Part shown: piece after piece, positions 1 through 7,148 of the stretch
Numbering within the stretch: position 1 is the stretch's first letter
Layout: each line of letters starts with the position of its first letter
Source: Oscillospiraceae bacterium
GTDB lineage: Bacteria > Bacillota > Clostridia > Oscillospirales > Ruminococcaceae
Length of the DNA: 8,678 nucleotides
Direction: 5' to 3'
NCBI GenBank assembly: GCA_016303235.1
Contig: JAEDMB010000079.1
Coordinates: forward strand, 1-8,678
Translations under genes and position numbers: made by a program
The notes under the pieces: generated by a model
Database searches by the model: none
The model's input: only the letters and a program-made list of their open reading frames with translations
Told to the model about the DNA's origin: nothing

Positions 1-1295
1 TGCTCTCAACTTCTACATACGCCTGGTTCACAATGAGCCGTGAAGTTGAAGTTAACAATATCAGAATGACAGCAACAACTCCGGAAGATATTCAGATTTC
101 GCTTGGTACAATCGGAACAAATAATAGTACGGCAGAAACCGCCGAAAATGGAAAGTCTCTTGCAAATAGTAGCGGTGTTTTAGTAAAAGATACTGACAAA
201 ACAAATGCAGATAATGGTGATGTTAAAGCACCTACAAATTTCTGGGACTGGTCTAACAGTGCTGATATCAGTGCATATTATGATTTTGGTAGATTAATGC
301 CCGCTTCTTCTTATAATGGTAAAGAAATATTCTTTACTCCTGATGCAAGTGGTGTAGGTAAAACAGTTAAAGGAAATGCTTCTTATTATCAGGCAACAAA
401 CGGACTTAATACTGTTTCTGATAGTGGTTCAGGAACTTATAAAGCTACTCTCCATGCACTTACAGCGGATAGAAATACAGATAAATGGGCAAGTGGCGGA
501 AATGGTAATTACGCACAAGCGTCAGCTTACAATAAGACAAACGATGATGGATATTATGTAGATATTCCTATCTGGCTTAGAACTTCTTCAAATGAAGCAG
601 TAAGTCTTTCTGTTGATGGATATGTTCTTCCAGCTTCATTGAATGAAGGAGCTGGTGCTTCAAATAAGCAAACTGACCTTGAACTGTATAGAGCAGTCAG
701 AGTTGCTATACTTGATGGCGAAGCTGTTTCAGAAGATACTACAACAGGTGCAGTTGCTTGTTTAGCAGGTGATGCTGCGGTTGCTAATGAAAAGAACATC
801 ATTCCGCTGAAAGATGCTTGGGATACAACTCAAAATGGAGCTACGTCCGAAAGTAAGAAAGACTATGCTAATGGTGAGGATTATACAGGTATTTGGGCTA
901 AGTCAAATGTGTGGGCAAATGATAATCCTTCTATTCTCGACTCACTGAACTATAAGAGAGCAATTGGCGGTAACGTTAGTATGTTAGACACTGATTTGTA
1001 TGGTGTTAGTGGTTTAGGTAGCGAAGCACACGCTTCTGATGGCTCTTCATACATTCCGGCTACTTATACAAAGTATACAGCTATTAAACCTACTTCTGTT
1101 GCTACTGCTACTCCTACAGACACTCCCGATACTGTTGCAACTGTTGCAGGTAGTACAACAGGCAAGGACTACAGCGAAGCTAAAAAGCTCATAATCAGAG
1201 TATGGCTTGACGGTGAAGACGGCGAATGTTGGAACGACAACGCTGGTCAGGACTGGGCTATTTCTCTCAAGTTCTCCAAGATTACAACTCCATAA
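1..1295 (+). CDS. SipW-dependent-type (TasA/camelysin-like) secreted surface protein, 5' partial
   Basis: The reading frame is open to the left edge: codons from base 3 read LSTSTYAWFT before the ATG at 33, so that ATG is internal and the true start is outside the window. The STYAWFT stretch resembles the end of SipW-type signal peptides, where a T-(Y/W/F)-A-x-F motif follows the hydrophobic core (TasA has GTWAAF). The visible 430 residues are rich in Ser, Thr, Gly, Asn, Ala and Asp, with only two Cys and no internal membrane segment, as expected of an exported protein. A Thr/Pro/Ala-rich linker lies at about 1084-1162. The C terminus has RVWLDGEDGECWND, also present in variant form in the membrane protein at 2193-2951. 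Eight of nine Arg codons after base 33 are AGA and Ala/Gly/Thr codons favour T or A endings, unlike the downstream genes; this may reflect high expression. Likely role (inference): an abundant surface or fibre subunit matured by a SipW-type peptidase, possibly one of the two encoded here. The substrate pairing is not proven. Confidence 0.72.
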   Translation, partial: LSTSTYAWFTMSREVEVNNIRMTATTPEDIQISLGTIGTNNSTAETAENGKSLANSSGVLVKDTDKTNADNGDVKAPTNFWDWSNSADISAYYDFGRLMPASSYNGKEIFFTPDASGVGKTVKGNASYYQATNGLNTVSDSGSGTYKATLHALTADRNTDKWASGGNGNYAQASAYNKTNDDGYYVDIPIWLRTSSNEAVSLSVDGYVLPASLNEGAGASNKQTDLELYRAVRVAILDGEAVSEDTTTGAVACLAGDAAVANEKNIIPLKDAWDTTQNGATSESKKDYANGEDYTGIWAKSNVWANDNPSILDSLNYKRAIGGNVSMLDTDLYGVSGLGSEAHASDGSSYIPATYTKYTAIKPTSVATATPTDTPDTVATVAGSTTGKDYSEAKKLIIRVWLDGEDGECWNDNAGQDWAISLKFSKITTP

Positions 1296-1319
1296 AATTA
1301 ACTCCCTTTAAAAGAATAT

Positions 1320-1350
1320 AAATCCCCGTTAAAAGCGGGGATTTTATCAT
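1320..1350 (+). terminator. Rho-independent terminator of the surface-protein gene
   Basis: A perfect 9-bp stem AAATCCCCG / CGGGGATTT (1320-1328 with 1336-1344) closes a 7-base loop. It is followed by a short, interrupted T-rich tail (TATCATTT). It lies 25 bases after the stop codon and ahead of the next promoter, so it separates the surface-protein gene from the eight-gene run. Confidence 0.88.
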
Positions 1351-1365
1351 TTCAGCGGTAATGTA

Positions 1366-1394
1366 TTGACTTTAAGGGAAAAATGCCGTATAAT
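1366..1394 (+). promoter_or_regulatory. Sigma-A type promoter of the eight-gene operon
   Basis: The -35 box TTGACT (1366-1371) and -10 box TATAAT (1389-1394) are 17 bases apart, near-perfect housekeeping consensus. Transcription should start near 1401. The upstream ATG at 1383 would then lie inside the promoter, which rules it out as the start of the next gene on this transcript. No operator or riboswitch is evident in the short leader. Confidence 0.88.
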
Positions 1395-1412
1395 ATTTAT
1401 AATAAGGAAAAA

Positions 1413-1417
1413 AGAGG
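1413..1417 (+). promoter_or_regulatory. Ribosome binding site that sets the EAL-like gene start
   Basis: AGAGG lies 7 bases before the ATG at 1425 but only 1 base before the in-frame ATG at 1419. The spacing favours 1425. Confidence 0.7.
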
Positions 1418-1424
1418 TATGCTT

Positions 1425-2174
1425 ATGAACAGCAGTAAGAATTTTTCAACGGTTGACGGTGTAAGAGCTGTTGAACTTTATTACCGTCCTGTAAGGCGTA
1501 TTAAATCCGGAACACCTGCCTTTTATCAGTCGCAGATGAGGTTAAATTCACCGCTTATCGGAACTATGCTCCCCGATTTTTACCGCACAACAGCAGAAAA
1601 TTCTGACCAGTGCGTTGAACTTTTTAAACTGGGAATGGTTCAGCTTCTGCGTTCAATGAAAGCTTTTGAGGAAAAGGGAACTTTGCCGAGGCATATAAGC
1701 ATTTATATGCCTGTGCGTTACCTTAAAGATGAAAATTCTGCCGTTGATATTTCCGGAATGTGCAAGCGTTTTGAAACTGACCCGGATAATATATGTTTTG
1801 AAGTTTCCTCTGACATTCTTTTTGAAAATGACGGAACAGCTTCAGCCATTCTTTCATCATTATCAGCAGAGGGATTTCATTTTATGCTTTCTGATTTCGG
1901 CATTGCCGGTTCTCCTGTTTTCAGCATTGCGGAATTTCCGATAGACTATGTTATTCTTGACAAGTCAGTCTGTCTTCTGGCAGGAAAAAATGAACGTCAG
2001 AATATTTGTATAAAATCACTTGTCGGACTTGCCTCACAGCTTGGTGCGGAAGTTATAGTTCCTTACGCTGACAAGGAGCGTTCAGCCGTTTTCAGTGAGC
2101 TGGGCTGTCTTTATACCGCTGACGGTGATTTTATGAGTTCAAGATACGCTTTCAGAAGAAAATCCGAAAAATAA
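1425..2174 (+). CDS. Degenerate EAL-domain protein (probably not a c-di-GMP phosphodiesterase)
   Basis: The 249-residue protein from ATG 1425 follows the EAL fold order end to end, but the catalytic positions are altered. The place of the E-A-L signature reads SQM (36-38) within a recognisable context, RLNSPLIGTMLPDFY. The ExTE-like strand reads FEVSSD (125-130). The DDFG motif is SDFG (156-159). The KID motif is ILDKS (177-181), without its Lys. The AEGVE motif is VPYAD (212-216), without its Glu. The family closing motif, LGC-x-QGY-like, appears as LGCLYTADGDFMSS (226-239). Active EAL enzymes need the acidic metal ligands missing here, so hydrolysis is very unlikely. A protein-protein or sensory role, as in the inactive EAL protein YdiV, is more plausible. 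No signal peptide or membrane segment is seen, so it is cytoplasmic. It is the first gene after the promoter and may regulate or scaffold the operon products (inference). The longer start at 1383 is rejected because it overlaps the -10 box. Confidence 0.78.
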   Translation: MNSSKNFSTVDGVRAVELYYRPVRRIKSGTPAFYQSQMRLNSPLIGTMLPDFYRTTAENSDQCVELFKLGMVQLLRSMKAFEEKGTLPRHISIYMPVRYLKDENSAVDISGMCKRFETDPDNICFEVSSDILFENDGTASAILSSLSAEGFHFMLSDFGIAGSPVFSIAEFPIDYVILDKSVCLLAGKNERQNICIKSLVGLASQLGAEVIVPYADKERSAVFSELGCLYTADGDFMSSRYAFRRKSEK

Positions 2175-2175
2175 A

Positions 2176-2195
2176 AAGGAGGTGCAGAGCATTTG
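2176..2195 (+). promoter_or_regulatory. Strong ribosome binding site with TTG start
   Basis: AAGGAGGT (2176-2183) sits 9 bases before TTG 2193. No ATG occurs at a comparable distance in frame, so this site fixes the start of the membrane-anchored protein. Confidence 0.8.
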
Positions 2196-2951
2196 GCAAA
2201 AACCACTGAAAAAAAGCAAAAAAAATCCGATGAAAAATCTGCTGATACAAAAAGCAGTTCCATTACGCTCAGGCGTAACGTTGCAGAAACTAAAAAATAT
2301 ACCGTCATTATGCGTATGCTTGCCGTACTGACAATTATAATTGTTGCCGTTATTTCCGTAGGCTATGCCATTTCTTATTTTTATGACAAGTTCGGAAGCT
2401 TTACGGTCAAAATAAGCAAGTATGACATGATAAATCAGGGGCTTACTCTTTCCGAAACCCCCGAATATGAAAGGTCTCTCGCCGTTCTCAATGCTGATAT
2501 TGTTTATGATATGACTAATATAAGCGGTGAGGATTTGCCCCCGAATATTGACAAAATCAACGGAAATCATAACGGAGAGAATTATATTGCCTATACTTTC
2601 TATCTTATAAATTCGGGTGAGGATACTGTTACATATACGGGCGAAATCAATATTGAAAGTGCCGAGGGCGGAGTCGATGAGGCTATACGTGTTGCTGTTT
2701 ATAAAAACGGTGAAAAAACGGTATACGGCAAAACAAAGTCAAACGGTGGCGGAAAGGAAAGTGACTGTGACAGGGAATTTGCATCTTCTACAAAGGTTAT
2801 GACCAACAAGCACGAAAATTTCAAGCCTGCCGAAAAGGATAAATATACAATAGTTATCTGGCTCGAAGGCAATGACCCCGACTGCACAAATGATATTATA
2901 GGCGGAACTATGAAACTCGGAATGAATTTCAAAATAATTGAAAACACTTAA
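2193..2951 (+). CDS. Membrane-anchored TasA/camelysin-like protein
   Basis: The 252-residue protein has three parts. Residues 1-40 are a Lys-rich, probably cytoplasmic tail. Residues 41-62 (RMLAVLTIIIVAVISVGYAI) form one hydrophobic helix. Residues 65-252 are a probably extracellular domain rich in beta-type sequence. That domain contains GLTLSETPEYERS (83-95), a HNGENYIAYTFYLINSG segment (126-142) and, at the end, VIWLEGNDPDCTNDIIGG (221-238). The last motif matches the C terminus of the surface protein upstream, including its Cys, so the two probably share a domain. The long basic N terminus and lack of an obvious T-x-A-x-F site suggest an uncleaved anchor rather than a secreted subunit. 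It starts 18 bases after the EAL-like gene and is followed at 21 bases by a signal peptidase gene. That resembles TasA/SipW operons, where fibre, accessory anchor and peptidase genes are neighbours. Function inferred: anchor or assembly base for an extracellular polymer. Confidence 0.68.
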   Translation: MAKTTEKKQKKSDEKSADTKSSSITLRRNVAETKKYTVIMRMLAVLTIIIVAVISVGYAISYFYDKFGSFTVKISKYDMINQGLTLSETPEYERSLAVLNADIVYDMTNISGEDLPPNIDKINGNHNGENYIAYTFYLINSGEDTVTYTGEINIESAEGGVDEAIRVAVYKNGEKTVYGKTKSNGGGKESDCDREFASSTKVMTNKHENFKPAEKDKYTIVIWLEGNDPDCTNDIIGGTMKLGMNFKIIENT

Positions 2952-2972
2952 TTTTAAGGAGATATTTTTAGT

Positions 2973-3629
2973 ATGAAAAAAGTATTCAAAATCATTTTCA
3001 GCACTCTTTCGTGGATTATTCTTATTTTTGCACTTATTGTAACCCTTTTGGTCTTTACAGCCGACAGAAACAACGGAGTTCCAAGTCTTCTGGGATTTAT
3101 GCCATTCACTGTTGAATCTGATTCAATGAAACCGACATTTGAAAAAAATGACCTGATTATCTGCCGTGAAGTCGATGACATAAACGAACTCCAGAAAGAC
3201 GATGTTATAACATTCTGGACTATCATCGACGGGAAAAAAGTTAAAAATACCCATAGAATCGTTGAAATAAATGAATCCAGCAGTTCAAAGAATTTTATAA
3301 CACGAGGCGACAATAACGGTTCAAATGATGATATTTCAGTTTATCCTGCTGATATTATCGGAAAATGGACTGATGTAAAAATTTCGGGATTCGGAAAAGT
3401 AATGAGCTTTCTCCGTACAAAAACAGGATTTCTGATATGTATTCTGATTCCTATGGCACTGTTTTTCCTATTTGAGCTTTACAAGATGATTGTTACAATT
3501 ATTGAAATAAAGCGTCCGGCACTCACTTCCGCTGATGAGGAGGAAATTAAACGCAGAGCAGTTGAAGAATACATTATGGAACAGCAGAAAGCCAAGGAAA
3601 ACGCTCCCGAAAACAGCGGGGAAAAATAA
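2973..3629 (+). CDS. Signal peptidase I, ER/SipW type (first copy)
   Basis: This membrane-bound serine protease would remove signal peptides on the outer face of the membrane. The 218 residues hold an N-terminal membrane helix (about 7-29), the Ser box ESDSMKPTF with nucleophile Ser51, NTHRIV with His94 in the position where bacterial-type enzymes carry Lys, and the RGDNN box (111-115). A second helix lies at about 152-177, followed by a charged tail of about 40 residues. The Ser/His arrangement is that of archaeal, ER and Bacillus SipW peptidases, which mature TasA-like proteins in Bacillus. AAGGAGA (2956-2962) lies 10 bases before the ATG. The gene is 21 bases after the anchored TasA-like gene and only 3 bases before the ATPase gene. 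Likely substrates are the surface protein at the left edge or relatives elsewhere (inference). The highly charged tail, predicted in the cytoplasm, could touch the coiled-coil protein of this operon. Confidence 0.88.
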   Translation: MKKVFKIIFSTLSWIILIFALIVTLLVFTADRNNGVPSLLGFMPFTVESDSMKPTFEKNDLIICREVDDINELQKDDVITFWTIIDGKKVKNTHRIVEINESSSSKNFITRGDNNGSNDDISVYPADIIGKWTDVKISGFGKVMSFLRTKTGFLICILIPMALFFLFELYKMIVTIIEIKRPALTSADEEEIKRRAVEEYIMEQQKAKENAPENSGEK

Positions 3630-3632
3630 GAT

Positions 3633-5198
3633 ATGAACGATTTTTTAAAATGGTTTTTCATCTTTATTTCGGAAATTCTTAAAGGTTTTGGCAAGATTTT
3701 CAAAGGCTTCTGGGAAGGTCTGAAACAGATTTTCGATATAAAGGAATATGTTCAGATATTCAAGGAACATTCCGGAAGCTTTAATATAGCTGAATGGATT
3801 CTTTCAATTATTTCAATTATACTTGTTATTGCAGTTTTCGTGCTTATCGGTGCAATGCTTGTGCTTGCCGTAAGAAAATACATAAGATTCCGCCATTCAA
3901 TCGTAAGCAATGAGGATTTGCTCGAGGAACTCGCCGACCTTCAGAGACAGGTTCTCAAGCTGAACAAGGAAAAAGATGAACTTATGGCTATGAAAGTTTC
4001 ACAGCTCGGACTTGCTCCGGAAATGCTCTCCGCAAATGCCGTTGCGGAATCTGCTGAAAATAAGGAAAAAGCTCCGGCAGAGGAACTTGTTACGGCTGAC
4101 GGCGTTATTCAGACAAGCGATTACCGCTTTTCAAAGCTTATTGAAGTTGACAATTTCTACAAGCATTACACTGCACCGCAATATGACCAGTCAATGGATT
4201 TGGCACAGCTCTGTGTAGCTTACAGAAATTTTGCATGTTCAAGAATGCATCTTTTTTATGAGCTTAAAACAATATGGCTCTTTGTTGCGGGACTTGCATC
4301 AACAAAACTCCTTATTTTACAGGGTATTTCCGGTACAGGTAAAACATCGCTCCCCTATTCTTTCGGAAAATTTATCGGAAAGGATACAACTATCGCATCT
4401 GTTCAGCCGTCATGGCGTGACAGAACCGAACTTTTCGGATTTTTCAACGAATTTACAAAGAATTTCAATGAAACCGAAGTTCTCAAAAGAATTTACGATT
4501 CAAGCTATAATGATGACATAAATCTTATTCTTCTTGATGAAATGAATATCGCACGAGTTGAATATTACTTTGCGGAAATGCTTTCTATTCTCGAAATGCC
4601 CGACCCTAATGAATGGAAATTAAGTCTTGTTCCCAATGTATGGAGTACAGACCCCGTTCACCTTGACCACGGAAAGCTTTGTATTCCGCAGAATATATGG
4701 TATATCGGAACGGCTAACAACGATGATTCAACGTTTTCAATTTCCGATAAGGTTTATGACCGTGCTCAGCCTATAAACCTCGATTCAAAGGGCGTGGCTT
4801 TTGATGCTCCCGATACTCCTCCCGCAAGAATCGGATTTACAAGACTTAATGCACTTTTCAAGGAGGCTATTGAAAAATATCCGATAAATCAGGAAAACCT
4901 GCGTAAAATTCAGCTCCTTGACCTCTGGGTAATAGAAAAGCTCAGAGTTGCATTCGGTAACCGTATTATAAAGCAGATGAATCTTTTTGTCCCTGTTTAT
5001 GTTGCATGTGGCGGTGAAGAAATTGACGGTATCGACTATGTTCTTGCTACAAAGATTTTCAGAAAATTTGAATCGCTCAATCTCGCTATGCTACGTGACG
5101 AGCTTAAAGAACTCTGCGTTTATCTTCAGAAATCATTCGGCAAAAACAATATGAAGGAATCTGTTGCATATCTCGAAAGACTGCAGAAACTTTATTAA
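3633..5198 (+). CDS. Membrane-anchored McrB-like AAA+ ATPase
   Basis: The 521-residue protein has an amphipathic aromatic/Lys segment (1-45), a strong membrane helix (about 53-80), a basic flank (RKYIRFRH) that places the rest in the cytoplasm, a short coiled coil (93-120) and a Glu/Ala-rich linker. An AAA+ core of the McrB type follows. It shows Walker A GISGTGKTS (231-239, Lys237), QPSWRDRTELFGFFNE (258-273) typical of McrB-like proteins, Walker B LILLDEMN (298-305) continuing into ARVEYYFAEMLSILE, and a sensor-1 region IGTANNDDSTFSISDKVYDRA (358-378), where Arg377 is a candidate finger. McrB proteins bind GTP and translocate with McrC; other members use ATP. Nucleotide choice cannot be read here. 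No DNA-binding or nuclease domain is seen, and the membrane anchor is unusual for the family. It is followed 22 bases later by the DUF2357-like protein, the usual partner class of such ATPases. Inferred role: motor or remodelling ATPase at the membrane. Confidence 0.85.
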   Translation: MNDFLKWFFIFISEILKGFGKIFKGFWEGLKQIFDIKEYVQIFKEHSGSFNIAEWILSIISIILVIAVFVLIGAMLVLAVRKYIRFRHSIVSNEDLLEELADLQRQVLKLNKEKDELMAMKVSQLGLAPEMLSANAVAESAENKEKAPAEELVTADGVIQTSDYRFSKLIEVDNFYKHYTAPQYDQSMDLAQLCVAYRNFACSRMHLFYELKTIWLFVAGLASTKLLILQGISGTGKTSLPYSFGKFIGKDTTIASVQPSWRDRTELFGFFNEFTKNFNETEVLKRIYDSSYNDDINLILLDEMNIARVEYYFAEMLSILEMPDPNEWKLSLVPNVWSTDPVHLDHGKLCIPQNIWYIGTANNDDSTFSISDKVYDRAQPINLDSKGVAFDAPDTPPARIGFTRLNALFKEAIEKYPINQENLRKIQLLDLWVIEKLRVAFGNRIIKQMNLFVPVYVACGGEEIDGIDYVLATKIFRKFESLNLAMLRDELKELCVYLQKSFGKNNMKESVAYLERLQKLY

Positions 5199-5207
5199 TT
5201 AACGAAA

Positions 5208-5223
5208 AGAGGGGAAAGCCTTG
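5208..5223 (+). promoter_or_regulatory. Ribosome binding site with TTG start
   Basis: AAGAGGGG (5207-5214) lies 6 bases before TTG 5221. The next in-frame ATG is 22 codons in (5284), within conserved-looking sequence and without a good site, so TTG is preferred. Confidence 0.65.
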
Positions 5224-7146
5224 GGCGGTGAAATCAGCAGATGGTATAAAAATTTCAGAGGCTCTGACAAAAGCCTTGCTCCTATGGAAACTCTCGTTCG
5301 TTCGGGGAAAAATTCAATCTCATATAACCGCAGAATTATGAAAAAAACCGTTGATTTGTCATGGGTTGATGCAATTGAAGAAGGTCTTTTGCATATCGAC
5401 AAGGTTATAAGAAATCCCCGTGTAACTATTGAGGACAATGAAGAAATAGTTCCTATTGCACTTTCAAAAAAAATTACTGTCGAATCTATAAAGCATCTCG
5501 CACAGCATACAAATCTTATTCAGGATATTGACGAAAAAACAGGCAGGATTACTCCCTCAAAAATTCTGAATATCTATAAGGAAGAAAGTCTGCTGACATA
5601 TGAAAATAAATTCCTGAACACGCTTATTGACCGCCTTTATATATTCGTTACAAGACGATATGAAAAATTAAAGGAAGTCACTAAAAACGAAGATGCTTAT
5701 TCTCTTGATTACAGCACTGTTACTGATACAGGAAACGGCGGTAGCTGTCGCTTTTCTATGAAAGTCGAAATTTCAGAAGTTCCGGATAATAATTCAGAAT
5801 CCGGATATTCCACATGGGAAAGAATTGAAAAAATAAAGCTTGCTGTCGAAAGCTACAAGGGTTCTAAATTCTGTCAGAAAATGGGGAATGCCTTTATACG
5901 CCCTCCCGTTATGAAAACAAATGCCATTATGAAAAATGTAGACTTAAAAGCATGTCTCGTACTCTGGCAGTTCATAGAGGGTTATGACAAAGTCGGATAT
6001 GATATTTATACAGCCGATTCTGCACAAAATCCCTCTCCGGAATTTATTTCCGACCTGAACAGAATGGCATCTATGAATTATATGCTACTCGGCTATCATA
6101 CCGGACTTGAAAATGCTGATGATATAAAGGGCAGAAAAAAAAGAACGTATTCCCCGAAAATTATAAAGCAGTTTAATCTCGAAAGCTCCTCCGAATATGA
6201 TGTTACTGTTGAGGAGGAAAAATCTCTTTCAAACGGATACAGGCTGAAAAGAGAACTGCCCGAAAATTCTTCGGAAATAGCAGAAGAAATAGATAAAATA
6301 ATTGCTGTCGAAAAACAGTATCTTATCGATGAGGAAAACCATATTCTTGAAGAAAAGCGTCTCGCTGAAGAAGCCGAACGCAGAAAAATTGAAGAAGAAA
6401 TGCGTCGTGCCGAAGAACAGCGTCTCATGGCAGAGCGTAAGCGTGAACAGGAACGCCTCGAAGAAGAAAAACGCCTTAAGGAAGAAAAAGAAAAGAAACT
6501 CCGTGAAATTATGGAACAGAAAAAGCGTGAGGAAGAAGAACGCATTTTCCGTGAACAGGAGGAACTCAAGCGTAAAGAGCGTGAACGTGCAGAAGCTGAA
6601 GAACGTGCAAGGGCTGAAGAAGAACAGCGTCAGCGTGAGGAACAGGAAAGAATTGAAAGTGCAAAACGTGCAGAGGCTGAACTCGTCAGTGCCGTTGAAA
6701 ATGAATCCGATGAAAATATCGGGGAAATCAAAAAACGCCGTGAAGAAGAAACCAATGCACGTCTTGAACGTGAGAGAATCAGTGCCGAACGTGTTCAGCG
6801 ACTCCGTGCCGAAAGAAAACTCATCGAAAGCAAGCCTTTTGAAGTTATCTATGCCGAATATTCAAAAAATCCCTATTATGTCGCAAAGCGTGGTTTCAAA
6901 AAGCTTATGAAATTTATGGGACATACGGAAGATACAAGCAGTATGTCCGCTGAAAGCCTTGAACTTCTTAAAATTGAAAAGCGTCTTGAACAGTATACCC
7001 TTGAGGAAAAACGCATTGAAAAAGAAAAGAAAAATCAGCAGAGACAGGAAAAAATCAGAATCAGAAACGTTTTTGATGCCAATTCTTCAAATCCGCTGAA
7101 AAAATTAAGATATAAAATCACTGTTTTTCTTAATAAAAAGAGGTAA
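5221..7146 (+). CDS. DUF2357-like protein with long coiled coil, McrB partner
   Basis: The N-terminal 300 or so residues resemble DUF2357, found in McrC-like partners of McrB-type ATPases. Two stretches support this: LLTYENKFLNTLIDRLY (124-140), with the ENKF signature, and IRPPVMKTNAIMKNVDLKAC (226-245) followed by a LW-Q-FIEGYD segment. From about 346 to 537 the chain is almost entirely Glu, Lys, Arg, Ala and Gln, a long charged coiled coil. A short globular piece (SKPFEVIYAEYSKNPYYVAK, about 537-556) follows, then a second helix (about 575-605) and a basic C terminus. No PD-(D/E)xK nuclease motif is seen where many DUF2357 proteins carry one. There is no membrane segment. The start is TTG. 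The next gene begins 2 bases after the stop and its binding site overlaps the 3' end, so translation is probably coupled. Inferred role: elongated cytoplasmic adaptor that engages the membrane ATPase and perhaps the charged peptidase tails. The DUF2357 assignment is from memory of the motifs and needs a profile search. Confidence 0.65.
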   Translation: MGGEISRWYKNFRGSDKSLAPMETLVRSGKNSISYNRRIMKKTVDLSWVDAIEEGLLHIDKVIRNPRVTIEDNEEIVPIALSKKITVESIKHLAQHTNLIQDIDEKTGRITPSKILNIYKEESLLTYENKFLNTLIDRLYIFVTRRYEKLKEVTKNEDAYSLDYSTVTDTGNGGSCRFSMKVEISEVPDNNSESGYSTWERIEKIKLAVESYKGSKFCQKMGNAFIRPPVMKTNAIMKNVDLKACLVLWQFIEGYDKVGYDIYTADSAQNPSPEFISDLNRMASMNYMLLGYHTGLENADDIKGRKKRTYSPKIIKQFNLESSSEYDVTVEEEKSLSNGYRLKRELPENSSEIAEEIDKIIAVEKQYLIDEENHILEEKRLAEEAERRKIEEEMRRAEEQRLMAERKREQERLEEEKRLKEEKEKKLREIMEQKKREEEERIFREQEELKRKERERAEAEERARAEEEQRQREEQERIESAKRAEAELVSAVENESDENIGEIKKRREEETNARLERERISAERVQRLRAERKLIESKPFEVIYAEYSKNPYYVAKRGFKKLMKFMGHTEDTSSMSAESLELLKIEKRLEQYTLEEKRIEKEKKNQQRQEKIRIRNVFDANSSNPLKKLRYKITVFLNKKR

Positions 7147-7148
7147 AA

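Noticed and set aside
1302..1378. Possible inverted repeat CCCTTTAAAAG / CTTTAAGGG flanking the terminator
   Set aside because: The arms are imperfect (one base inserted) and AT-rich; the GC-rich terminator stem inside them explains the structure.
1383..1424. ATG 1383 and ATG 1419 as starts of the EAL-like gene
   Set aside because: The first overlaps the promoter -10 region; the second is only 1 base from the AGAGG site.
6310..6830. Tandem DNA repeats in the Glu/Arg-rich region
   Set aside because: The similarity comes from amino-acid composition; I see no exact repeat unit at DNA level.
6096..6910. Long open frames on the other strand and in a second + frame across the coiled-coil region
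   Set aside because: They are shadows of the repetitive GAA/AAG/CGT codons; the products are low-complexity Ser/Arg or Lys/Asn/Val strings with no ribosome binding site.
3633..7146. A classical McrBC restriction system
   Set aside because: The ATPase has a membrane anchor and no DNA-binding domain, and the partner shows no PD-(D/E)xK nuclease. Only the ATPase and DUF2357-like parts match.
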